From positions 310,001 through 374,000 of the forward strand of contig NZ_CP095488.1 of NCBI RefSeq assembly GCF_023028345.1: a stretch of DNA of 64,000 nucleotides, read 5' to 3'. Position 1 is the stretch's first letter. Each line of letters begins with the position of its first letter. The position numbers were made by a program, and so were the translations under genes. Shown here in pieces: positions 17,182 to 24,625 of the stretch. Under the pieces are notes generated by a model. That model made no database searches. It was not told where the DNA came from and saw only the letters and a program-made list of their open reading frames with translations. The stretch is from Halorientalis marina. Its GTDB lineage: Archaea; Halobacteriota; Halobacteria; Halobacteriales; Haloarculaceae.

Positions 17182-17547
17182 ATGAAAACAGCCGAGTCCA
17201 CTGCTCCGAACCGCGATACTCCGTCGACGCCTCGAACCCTGGTTAGTCGAATCCCGGACGACGCCGTGGAGGTTGATTTCCACGCCGAGCGCGAACAGCG
17301 ACCGGACATCTGGCAGACTGCACTCGAAGAATCGGTTGAAATTTCTGAAGCAGGTCGACCGGATCTGTTCCTCGTCGACGCCAGCGGTGAAATTCCCGCG
17401 AATTGCAGTCTCGCGGAACGCGAGGATGGCCACGTCGGGTGGTGTAGTTGCGCTCAGTTCGACGAACACGGAGTCTGTTTTGACCTCTGTGCAATCCGGC
17501 AGGCAGCGGTGATCGACGATGTGTCGATTCCCGTCGCTCGTGACTAA
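17182..17547 (+). CDS. small SWIM-like zinc-binding protein, unknown function
   Basis: A 121-residue protein starting MKTAESTAPNRDTPST. The C-terminal third holds CSCAQFDEHGVCFDLC, a CxC-x8-C-x3-C cluster that resembles a SWIM zinc finger with Cys replacing the final His. The rest is acidic and unmotifed. The full SWIM protein at 29443-30285 sits in a similar neighbourhood, so both loci appear to come from related haloarchaeal plasmid modules. Transcribed toward a truncated gene on the other strand. Confidence 0.65.
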   Translation: MKTAESTAPNRDTPSTPRTLVSRIPDDAVEVDFHAEREQRPDIWQTALEESVEISEAGRPDLFLVDASGEIPANCSLAEREDGHVGWCSCAQFDEHGVCFDLCAIRQAAVIDDVSIPVARD

Positions 17548-17559
17548 AGCCCCGATATG

Positions 17560-17749
17560 GGCCGAGGCCGGGGACTTGCTGGCAGAGCGTCTTGAGGACG
17601 TGGTCGCGGACCGTCTGCAGCGAACTCTCGTCACCAATCTGCTCGACGACCGCGCTGTGGATCTGGTGGCTGTCGGGCCGGGAACCGGTGGCCATGAGCT
17701 GTTCGAACGCACGCTGCTGGCCGCTGGGTGCATCGATCTGGAAAGACAT
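17560..17749 (-). pseudogene. truncated paralogue of the gene at 31147-31425
   Basis: Sixty-three residues starting MSFQIDAPSGQQRAFEQLMA and ending LCQQVPGLG align with the 92-residue protein at 31147-31425. Beyond base 17560 the similarity stops and the frame continues as the antisense of the small zinc protein gene. The missing part is the C-terminal strand region. Its upstream region keeps the same inverted repeat as the intact paralogue, so promoter and N-terminus were inherited together. Confidence 0.75.
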
Positions 17750-17803
17750 ACTCTCACCCGGCCGGAGGACAAAAACTCACGCCGGGTCGAGCAGGATAGA
17801 AGC

Positions 17804-17852
17804 TTAACCAACAAATTACCCGGACAAGTTGATATTCTGGTGATGTTGGTTA
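17804..17852. promoter_or_regulatory. inverted repeat TTAACCAACAA / TGTTGGTTA, probable operator
   Basis: The left arm TTAACCAACAAATT begins 55 bases upstream of the truncated gene start and the right arm TGTTGGTTA ends at 17852. The same arms at the same distance precede the paralogue at 31425. Confidence 0.5.
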
Positions 17853-18003
17853 GCCTCGGTTGGTTCTAAGCCTCCGTGCTTAAGGAACGAGCGGTGCGAG
17901 TGAGTAGGGTGGAGATACAGAACCACCTGTTGCGTATAGTGCTGCGGCGACGCGTTTTGCCGGCGTTTAAGTCGATGCAGTCCATCGATTTTGGTACAGT
18001 CGC

Positions 18004-19287
18004 ATGAAGTACAGTCCACGGTATCGATTGCTCCCTGACGAGCAGCAACGGGAGCGACTTGCCTGGACTGTTGACGTTGTGCGGCAAGTCTACAACGACG
18101 CGTTGAACCGATTCAACGATATTCCTGAAGATGCTGGGACGGTTCGACAGCGAGTTATCCAAGTTCGAGACGAACTCCCATCGATGAAGCAATGGTGGGA
18201 CGATCTTAACGGTGTGTACTCGACTGTGCTGCAGAACGCAGTGATGCGTATCAAGCAAAACATCGACAGTCTCGGCCAACTCAAGAAACAAGGGTACGAC
18301 GTCGGGGAGTTGCAGTGGAAAGCACCACGCGATTTTCGGAGTTTCACCTACAACAAGAAGGGCTTCGAGCTCGACAAGAAGAGCGGTCCTTCCGGCCGAG
18401 GTGAACTAACGCTGAAGAAAATCGCTGGTACCAACATCACGGTTCCAATCCGCCTCCACCGCGACCTCCCCGACAACGACTCGATCAAACAGCTAACCGT
18501 TAAGCAAGAACCAACCGGTGCATGGTACGTCTCGTTCACAATCGAAACTGAAGAACGGGAGAAGCCTTCACCGGACACGATTAATTCCGATGATTGCGTT
18601 GGGATTGATCTCGGTATCAACACGTTCATCCACGACTCCGATGGGCGTGAGATCACCCGACTCGACCTCTCAGATAATCGGGAACGTCTCGAAGGGGAGC
18701 AACGGTCGCTCTCACGGAAACAACACGCGTCGAATAACTGGTCGGAGCAACGACAAACCGTTGCAGAGGTGCACGCGATGATGGCGAACAAGAAGCGTGA
18801 CTTCAAGCATAAACTCGCGCACTTCTACACGACCGCGTACGACGCGGTGTTCCTCGAAGACTTGAACGTAACTGGTCTCATGGAAGGGGATGGGAGTGCG
18901 CGGAATATGGCTGAGGTCGGCTGGCGTGACTTAATCACGGTATTCAAGCACCACGGTAAGAAGAATGGGTGTCATGTCGAGACAGTTGATCCGAACGACA
19001 CGACCAAGCAGTGTGCTAAGTGTGGTTGTTCCGTCAAAAAACCGTTGTGGGTGCGTGAACACTCGTGTCCAACGTGTGGGTTTGAGGCGGATCGGGATTT
19101 GAATGCAGCTGCGAACGTTCTCAAGCGTGGATTGGAGCAACTAGGAGTGGTTCACTCCGAAGCAACGCCTGCAGAGACTGCGCTCCCTGCGGGAACCACC
19201 CCGGTTCCTGCAAAGCGCGTCTTAGAAGCAGGAAGCCCCTGCCTCACGGAACGAGCGGCTACGCCGCGAGTGAGTAGGCAGGGGTAG
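18004..19287 (+). CDS. tnpB: RNA-guided nuclease TnpB (IS1341/IS200/605 family)
   Basis: A 427-residue TnpB. The RuvC-like catalytic residues are visible: Asp in VGIDLGINTF, Glu in VFLEDLNVTGL and Asp in EADRDLNAAANVL. The zinc ribbon CAKCG...CPTCG lies between the last two. The N-terminal helix-turn-helix part begins MKYSPRYRLLPDEQQ. The C-terminal tail (EAGSPCLTERAATPRVSRQG) is read from the right-end hairpin, as usual for this group. All key residues are intact, so the nuclease may be active with its 3' guide RNA. Confidence 0.92.
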   Translation: MKYSPRYRLLPDEQQRERLAWTVDVVRQVYNDALNRFNDIPEDAGTVRQRVIQVRDELPSMKQWWDDLNGVYSTVLQNAVMRIKQNIDSLGQLKKQGYDVGELQWKAPRDFRSFTYNKKGFELDKKSGPSGRGELTLKKIAGTNITVPIRLHRDLPDNDSIKQLTVKQEPTGAWYVSFTIETEEREKPSPDTINSDDCVGIDLGINTFIHDSDGREITRLDLSDNRERLEGEQRSLSRKQHASNNWSEQRQTVAEVHAMMANKKRDFKHKLAHFYTTAYDAVFLEDLNVTGLMEGDGSARNMAEVGWRDLITVFKHHGKKNGCHVETVDPNDTTKQCAKCGCSVKKPLWVREHSCPTCGFEADRDLNAAANVLKRGLEQLGVVHSEATPAETALPAGTTPVPAKRVLEAGSPCLTERAATPRVSRQG

Positions 19288-19305
19288 TTCACAGCGTGAA
19301 CTCAG
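19165..19305 (+). ncRNA. candidate omega (reRNA) guide RNA at tnpB 3' end
   Basis: In IS200/605 elements the TnpB guide RNA overlaps the 3' end of tnpB and runs through the right end. Here a long hairpin (CCCCTGCCT arm at 19236-19244, AGGCAGGGG arm at 19276-19284) abuts the stop codon and a short stem follows at 19288-19300. Limits and the guide, which would lie downstream of the right end, are inferred. Confidence 0.45.
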
Positions 19306-19319
19306 CACCTTCCAGAGTT

Positions 19320-19496
19320 CTATGAGCCAGCCAAACCCTCCTTGAGCGTACGAACACCCCAAATCAGTGTCCCCAACCCAAACAGCGCAAGTAGAGCCTG
19401 GGCCGCGAGCGGTTCGATCACGAGCGCCGCACCAAAAATGAAAACGCTAGTAAGTATCCAGCCAATGCCACCGTATCCTTTGATCGGCTTGTCCAT
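19320..19496 (-). CDS. 58-residue two-helix membrane protein
   Basis: A short gene on the minus strand: it starts MDKPIKGYGGIGWILTSVF at ATG 19496 and ends VRTLKEGLAGS. Two hydrophobic helices separated by EP fill most of it. Codon use is like the neighbouring genes. Function is unknown; it is close to the CPBP protease gene and other small membrane proteins. Confidence 0.6.
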   Translation of the reverse strand: MDKPIKGYGGIGWILTSVFIFGAALVIEPLAAQALLALFGLGTLIWGVRTLKEGLAGS

Positions 19497-19681
19497 ACTC
19501 CGAGCTTACGACGGGCCACATATCAGCGTATTGTCTCTACCGATAGCTGCGGCGACAGTGGCCCCAGAACAGTTGAATGACCTTCCGAAAGCCCTGTATC
19601 CGACGGCGGCGATCAGCGCGACGATCGCTCCGACAGTTCTCACTACTGTTGACTCCGAGCGGCCTGCTCCCGGCATGTCCG

Positions 19682-20605
19682 TTAGTTCACTCCCTCAGTT
19701 GCGTGTGACCGACTGCGTCCAGTTTCTGTGGCAGTCTCTGTGTCGGAGGCCGAACCACGGTCAGTCCACGTGCAGCCGACGACACCGCCATGGGTCAGCG
19801 TTTCGCCACCGTAGCGCAATAGCAGGATGCCTCCAAAGGCGAGCATAACGATGGCTACCACCCCGAAGTACGGGATCGGGAGAGCATCAAGCGCTCCGTC
19901 GCCTCCGAGTGCCCACTGAGGGATGTTCAGGAACGTGTTGACACCGCCATGAAACAGTATCGCGCCGGGAAGCCACCCACCGGTCGTATTATAGTACCAC
20001 GTGAGGATGACCGAGAGCGCGAGGACTCCCACCCCGTACACTACTGGCGGCATCGTATAGAGCCCGTAAACGAACAACGGCGTGTGCCAGACGGTCCAGA
20101 GACCGCCGATGAGCAGCCCCGAGGTGAGTGCACTGTACTGCTCCTGGAGGTGCGGGAGCGCAAAGCCCCGCCAGCCGAACTCCTCGTTCCCTCCCGTCCA
20201 AAGCGTCGTCATGACGAAACCCACCGCGAGCTGGGGTGCCAACCGGACGAGGGTTCCCGCGTCTGGGACGCCCGCGTAGGCGAAGACGATCGCGGCGACG
20301 CCGAGGGCGGCGGCAGCAGGAGCCCCAAGTCCAAGGATCGCCCACCGGAGACTGTGACGCGATCTGAACCCGTCTGAGAGCCACGCTCGAACCGACTCTC
20401 CGCGAAGACGGAGAACGAGGGCCCCTGCTATCCCGGGACCGCAGGCACCAACGCCGGTTCCGAGGAACCATACTGGCGACCGCGCGGGCGTCAGCGAGAA
20501 GACGCCGACCCAGACGCTCCACGAGAGCAGCAGCGCTAACGGGGCGAACAGGGCGACCGGGTAGTCATTTGCGAGGCGTGCAAGAGACGGTCTGCGTTTG
20601 CTCAT
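19682..20605 (-). CDS. CPBP-family intramembrane metalloprotease
   Basis: A 307-residue protein with about eight membrane helices. The CPBP (Abi/Rce1-like) motifs are visible: EEFGWRGFALPHL (motif 1, two Glu and Arg), WTVWHTPLF (motif 2, His) and AILFHGGVNTF (motif 3, His and Asn). ATG 20605 follows an adjacent in-frame GTG; MSKRRPSLARL gives a basic N-terminus. Such proteases cleave prenylated or other membrane peptides and in bacteria often give bacteriocin immunity. The 40-residue C-terminal polar tail is extra. Confidence 0.9.
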   Translation of the reverse strand: MSKRRPSLARLANDYPVALFAPLALLLSWSVWVGVFSLTPARSPVWFLGTGVGACGPGIAGALVLRLRGESVRAWLSDGFRSRHSLRWAILGLGAPAAAALGVAAIVFAYAGVPDAGTLVRLAPQLAVGFVMTTLWTGGNEEFGWRGFALPHLQEQYSALTSGLLIGGLWTVWHTPLFVYGLYTMPPVVYGVGVLALSVILTWYYNTTGGWLPGAILFHGGVNTFLNIPQWALGGDGALDALPIPYFGVVAIVMLAFGGILLLRYGGETLTHGGVVGCTWTDRGSASDTETATETGRSRSHATEGVN

Positions 20606-20860
20606 CACAGTAGCAGCTTGTGGGGGGAAAAGTAATTCTGGATGGGCTTGGCTTCACTCGCTGAAGCTATGGTACTGCCACACTCGATTTCATTTCGAGC
20701 CTGACCATCCCTGCTGGCGTAGTCCCTCGAGCTATCGGGGCTGGAAGCGGCAATCTCGTAGACCTGTACTCGGCGCAGGCTACACACGACGAATGTCCCG
20801 GACAGATACAGGTCCACCTTCGCTCGTCAGCCACAAGTAACACGCAGATTGGCCCGCTCA

Positions 20861-21178
20861 TCAGTCCCGCCGCGGCATCCACAATCCGTAGAGGATCAGT
20901 CCAAGACCGGCGAGTTCGAAAAACTGGTTGATACTGTTGACAATCGGGCTGGGCACGTCCAGCAACAGAAACAGGACAACCGCCGCAACGCCCGGAACGA
21001 ACAGCACCAGAACGAACCCGACCGCGATGAACAGCATCGGACGGCTCTGATTTTGTCGGTATGCCGTGTAGGCGATGTAGCTAATCGCCAGCCCGAAGAG
21101 AATGATGATCGCCTCGCTGGCTTGGCGGACCGTTCGCAGCGTTTCGAGATCGATTGACTGAAGCGTTATATCGAGCAT
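20861..21178 (-). CDS. small DUF7521-type membrane protein
   Basis: A 105-residue protein with three membrane helices (AIIILFGLAISYIAYTAY, MLFIAVGFVLVLFVPGVA, and a C-terminal one ending LILYGLWMPRRD). This size and the tight linkage to a winged-helix gene (1-base gap) fit the haloarchaeal DUF7521 membrane protein/regulator pair. Function is unknown; it may pass a membrane signal to the regulator. Confidence 0.7.
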   Translation of the reverse strand: MLDITLQSIDLETLRTVRQASEAIIILFGLAISYIAYTAYRQNQSRPMLFIAVGFVLVLFVPGVAAVVLFLLLDVPSPIVNSINQFFELAGLGLILYGLWMPRRD

Positions 21179-21179
21179 A

Positions 21180-21602
21180 TCACGTTCCCTCTACGAACTG
21201 TGTGAAGCGGTCGGCCATCCGTTCACGACGCGAGACAGTAATCTCGAAGCCGTCCTCGCTGAGATCGAGTTCGATGCCGTCGAGTTCTGTCCGATAGAGC
21301 TTATAGTTCTTCCCATCTGTGACTGGCTGGATGTCTTCGGTGACGAGATCGTACTCGCGGAGTCGTTCGAGCCGACGATAGACTGTCGGTTCCGAAACTC
21401 CGGCGCAGTCGCTGAGTTCTGCCGCCGAGCGGGGCTCCTTTTTCGCCTCGATAAGAATCGTGCGTGCACACTCGTCACCGAGCAGGTCTGCGAGCGCTTC
21501 GGGATCTCGCACGTCGGACACGATACCTGGTTCATCTCCTGTCGTGTCAATATGTGTTGTGCCGTCCCAGTGTCTCTGGCTGGCTTCAGCCAGTGAAGCC
21601 AC
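21180..21602 (-). CDS. winged-helix (ArsR-like) transcriptional regulator
   Basis: About 140 residues from GTG 21602 (an in-frame TTG at 21623 overlaps the upstream gene). The HTH is clear: LADLLGDECARTILIEAKKE, PRSAAELSDCAGVSEPTVYR, then RRLERLREYDLV and a wing in DGKNYKLYRTELD. It is the middle of a three-gene minus-strand run between two small membrane proteins, as in other haloarchaeal membrane-protein/regulator operons. It probably regulates its own cluster. Confidence 0.8.
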   Translation of the reverse strand: MASLAEASQRHWDGTTHIDTTGDEPGIVSDVRDPEALADLLGDECARTILIEAKKEPRSAAELSDCAGVSEPTVYRRLERLREYDLVTEDIQPVTDGKNYKLYRTELDGIELDLSEDGFEITVSRRERMADRFTQFVEGT

Positions 21603-21615
21603 GAGGAACTGCCTT

Positions 21616-21888
21616 TTACCCAATCAGCTCAAGACCGGCTCCGACAAGTGTGAGGACAGCGCCTGTAACGACGAGGCCAACCGAAACTCGTCCCACAGAA
21701 AACTCCTCGGGGTCCGCCGTAGCGAGTTCGTACACGACTGCGACGACCAATCCAACGCCACCAACCCCCGCCAGCCCCAGAGGAAGACTCATTCCGTCGG
21801 CCAGTATGCTCCAGACTGCACTCAGCCCCCATACTGCCCCCATAACCCCAAGCGAGAGGTGGTACAGATAGAACTGGTTCATACGCAT
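21616..21888 (-). CDS. small three-helix membrane protein
   Basis: Starts MRMNQFYLYHLSLGVMG at ATG 21888 (90 residues). Three hydrophobic segments: around VMGAVWGLSAVWSI, GLAGVGGVGLVVAVVYEL, and VGLVVTGAVLTLVGAGL. No motif recognised. It lies 13 bases upstream of the winged-helix gene and is probably cotranscribed with it. Confidence 0.6.
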   Translation of the reverse strand: MRMNQFYLYHLSLGVMGAVWGLSAVWSILADGMSLPLGLAGVGGVGLVVAVVYELATADPEEFSVGRVSVGLVVTGAVLTLVGAGLELIG

Positions 21889-21995
21889 CAAATAATTCCC
21901 TCTAATACACGTTGTTCGGCACGACCAGAAACTTGTAGATCACGAACAATCCGGGGGCAGCGACTAGAATATGAATTCATAGTGGCGACGTTCTG

Positions 21996-22397
21996 TTAGC
22001 GAATGCGAGCGTACAGCATTGCGCTTCCGAATTGGATACTGACTACCGTCACGAACGCCGCGACGCTTGCAACCGTATTTCCAAGATTCGGGAGTGCGAC
22101 TTCGTAGATACTGATGAAGAGTCCTGCTGTGAGTACTCCAAACACAAGCGTCCACGTGACAGCGTACATCGGACTGTACGCAACAGGCCAGTACTCGTCG
22201 TATGCAAACGCCATATCCAGCAGACTCAACGATAGCAAGAATCTCGCACCGAAGTCGGTCGAGAGAGCGAGTGGAATACTGTCGAGCGATACCAGCGCAA
22301 ACGCTGCCAGCGCCAAACCGATGGCCGTTACTGTCACGGGCAGATTGTCTGTCAGGTCAGCATGCAGTCGCTCACGGAGGGATGTTGATTCGGCCAC
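21996..22397 (-). CDS. four-helix membrane protein, unknown
   Basis: From GTG 22397 the product is 133 residues starting (M)AESTSLRERLHADLTDN, with four membrane segments (VTAIGLALAAFALVSL, FLLSLSLLDMAFAY, VTWTLVFGVLTAGLFI, VASVAAFVTVVSIQF). A GTG at 22433 would add 12 residues and lies 37 bases after a TATA-like TTTATAC. No family recognised. It ends the minus-strand set before the divergent gene at 22565. Confidence 0.6.
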   Translation of the reverse strand: MAESTSLRERLHADLTDNLPVTVTAIGLALAAFALVSLDSIPLALSTDFGARFLLSLSLLDMAFAYDEYWPVAYSPMYAVTWTLVFGVLTAGLFISIYEVALPNLGNTVASVAAFVTVVSIQFGSAMLYARIR

Positions 22398-22564
22398 GGT
22401 ACACCCATAGGAGAGATTGCACAAAAAGCGCACAGTGCAATTTCAGGGACGGAAAGCCGGCTTTGCTGGTATAAAGTGCATTTTGTCGCTCCAAAACACC
22501 CCTGTCCGGGCACAAAAATCTCTGTGGTGATTTATGAGCAGAACCCCTTGATTGACGTGTAGAT

Positions 22565-22975
22565 ATGAAGTCACAACGACGCCGTATCATCCGAGAAGAA
22601 CTGCTTCGAAGTATCGCGTGGATCGGTCTCGGACTCGTCGGGTGGCCAATCGTGATTTCAGAGGTGGCCTGGGTAGAGCCGAGCGTCTTGACGGTCTTCG
22701 GACTGCCCGTCCTCACGTGGGCGCTCTTAACCGCAGGCATGATCGGGGCCCGTACGGTGACGTCTACGGAGTTGCAGGTTCAGACACCGGCTGGTCTCTC
22801 GATGAGTCTAGCGCTCGGGATCATGCTTGGTGGCGTCGGCGCAGTGTACCTCGTTGCAGCAGGTGGCTACTCTGCCCTGTGGATAACGGTCGCGTATGTC
22901 GTCGTGACGATAGCTGCGGTCGGCTGGTACTGGTACCTGCGACTGCCGGATTTGCCCTCCGAAACGACTGCATAG
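22565..22975 (+). CDS. membrane protein; HTH-less paralogue of the gene at 23140
   Basis: A 136-residue protein with four membrane helices. Its start, REELLRSIAWIGLGLVGWPI, aligns with residues 125-150 of the protein at 23140-23895 (REELLRSIGWAGLGLFGWAI), and the similarity continues through LTVFGLPVLTW and LTAGMIGAR. It therefore lacks the winged-helix half of its neighbour. It may be a decayed copy or a membrane-only partner. Codon use looks normal and the frame is intact. Confidence 0.65.
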   Translation: MKSQRRRIIREELLRSIAWIGLGLVGWPIVISEVAWVEPSVLTVFGLPVLTWALLTAGMIGARTVTSTELQVQTPAGLSMSLALGIMLGGVGAVYLVAAGGYSALWITVAYVVVTIAAVGWYWYLRLPDLPSETTA

Positions 22976-23139
22976 TCCGCAACTGATTTTCCCTTCTGGC
23001 ACGCTTGCCCGTCAGAGTCAGGTATCGCTACTGGAGGGACGTCTGCTGGACGACATACGTCTGCCAATCTCGCCCCGTACACCGTCCACTCGCGTAGCTA
23101 TCCGAAACTGATAATCGTCCATCGCTACTCACCTAAGAC

Positions 23140-23895
23140 ATGTCACTTCCGTCGTGGATCTCCCGAGAGTTGGAGAACGACCGGAAGGTGAATACGAAAC
23201 TGACCGACAAGCACGTCGTCGAGACGATGCACGAGGCTGATCGGCCACTCTTCTCGGTGCAGCAGATTCGAGACCGAGTCAAACCAGATGTCTCGAAAGT
23301 TACCGTCCGTAACCGGTTACGTGATCTAGAAGAGCGCGGTATCGTTGCGACAGAGACGTATTCGGACTCACTGACCCTGTATTATATCAATCATCCTGAA
23401 TCTGAGTGGCCAGTCTCTCCAGAGGGAAAACAAGCATTGAACGGACAGTCAGCCAGCACAGAGAATCCACTCCGTGAATTCCTACAGCACCCACAAGTCC
23501 ACGAGATACTCCGTGAAGAACTCCTGCGGAGTATTGGGTGGGCCGGACTCGGTTTGTTCGGGTGGGCAATACTCGTTAGTTCATCCAGTCAACTGCCAGC
23601 CGCCGTCTGGACAGTTCTCGGACTTCCGATTCTAACATGGGCGTCTCTCACAGTTGGAATGATCGGAATTCGGCTGATAACCGGCAACGATCTACAGATT
23701 CAGTCTACGGAGGGACTGCATATCATTTCGGTGGGTGGTGTTGTGTTCGGTGGGTTCTGGGCCGTGTTTTTGATTTTTGTGCTGGACTGGCCCCCTCTGT
23801 TGACCACTGGACTATATCTGTTAATCACAGCCACGTATTTTGTATATTATACCAGGGTAGTACTTCCGGGTTTTGACGCACCCGTTGAGAATTGA
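23140..23895 (+). CDS. membrane-anchored winged-helix regulator
   Basis: A 251-residue protein. Residues 20-90 form a winged helix (VVETMHEADRPLFSVQQIRD, VTVRNRLRDLEERGIVATET, wing in SLTLYYINHPES). After a linker, residues 130-245 hold four membrane helices. Such one-component membrane regulators could sense the envelope. The C-terminal half is duplicated in the shorter gene upstream. Confidence 0.75.
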   Translation: MSLPSWISRELENDRKVNTKLTDKHVVETMHEADRPLFSVQQIRDRVKPDVSKVTVRNRLRDLEERGIVATETYSDSLTLYYINHPESEWPVSPEGKQALNGQSASTENPLREFLQHPQVHEILREELLRSIGWAGLGLFGWAILVSSSSQLPAAVWTVLGLPILTWASLTVGMIGIRLITGNDLQIQSTEGLHIISVGGVVFGGFWAVFLIFVLDWPPLLTTGLYLLITATYFVYYTRVVLPGFDAPVEN

Positions 23896-24169
23896 CCGAT
23901 ATGCACACGCAGTGAGCAGCCGATTCATTCGGGAGAGCGTCGAATGAAAGTGAGCCCGTGCTGACTTGATCCTCTGTATCTCGCACGCCGATCCTATCAG
24001 TTCTTAAGGATTTCAACAGAGCCAGAGGATAGCCAACACAACGAGGGCGTCATAGAATCAGTCTCATATAGCCCGTTGCACGGTTTCGAGATTAGCTCAG
24101 ACTTATAGCATATCTTTCACCAACGATAGAAATAGTCACTTTCGCTAGGTGGGAAGTCGGATTCAAGGT
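23896..24169. other. intergenic stretch, no gene seen
   Basis: This 274-base stretch has no credible gene. A TATA-like ACTTATAGCATATC near 24100-24115 could serve the small frame at 24170. Confidence 0.35.
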
Positions 24170-24313
24170 ATGTCCACTACCGAATCCGACAGCAGCCAGA
24201 ACACAGTTGATTCACATAAGACTGCCGTTCGTGAGTATCTCCGAATCCACGGTGAAATCTCCAAGCCGACTCATCTGACCGGTTCGGGAACCCGCGCGCA
24301 TGCCACCGCCTGA
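24170..24313 (+). CDS. 47-residue HTH-like small protein or transposase N-terminal remnant
   Basis: A short frame starting MSTTESDSSQNTVDSHKTAV, followed by REYLRIHGEISKPTHL, which reads like the first helices of a winged helix, then a premature stop inside a hairpin. It may be the N-terminus of a lost regulator or transposase. Codon use is compatible with coding, but the size and the hairpin overlapping its end make it doubtful. Confidence 0.35.
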   Translation: MSTTESDSSQNTVDSHKTAVREYLRIHGEISKPTHLTGSGTRAHATA

Positions 24314-24333
24314 GAGGCATCGCTCTCAGGCGG
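24306..24333 (+). terminator. 11-bp perfect hairpin
   Basis: CCGCCTGAGAG and CTCTCAGGCGG form a perfect 11-bp stem around a 6-base loop GCATCG. It overlaps the end of the small frame before. There is no U-tract, so it could be a transposon-end hairpin instead of a terminator. Confidence 0.4.
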
Positions 24334-24625
24334 TTCGTATTCGTGACTAAATTCTGATTGATCAGGGTGGATTACCAGCGAATTCAGCCAGATCTATCAG
24401 ATTGAGAGTGGTATCTGAGTCTGACTCGTCACTGCTGGGCCAGATTCTGGTCCGACTGCGTCGTCCGGTGAATTAATTTTGAACGTGCAACAAGGTATCT
24501 GTACTCTGTATTCAGCAGCACTCCGAGAAAATTAACACAATCTGGTAGAATTGACCGCGGTAGGTTGGCAGGAACAGTGAGCAGTGAGAGATGGTGTCTG
24601 GCTCTCCGTTCAGTGTATCAATTGG
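24334..24625. other. intergenic stretch, no gene seen
   Basis: About 290 AT-richer bases with no credible gene or clear repeat between the hairpin and the peroxiredoxin-like gene's end. Confidence 0.35.

Larger units (their letters stand above)
17874..19305 (+). mobile_element. IS1341-type element (tnpB only)
   Basis: A lone tnpB without tnpA. The right end is marked by the hairpin at 19236-19284 and a short inverted repeat TTCAC-AGC-GTGAA just after. Upstream at 17874-17908 a related block (GGAACGAGCGGTGCGAGTGA, then GTAGG) repeats the right-end sequence, perhaps the tail of an older copy. Exact boundaries are uncertain because IS200/605-type elements leave no target duplication. Confidence 0.65.
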
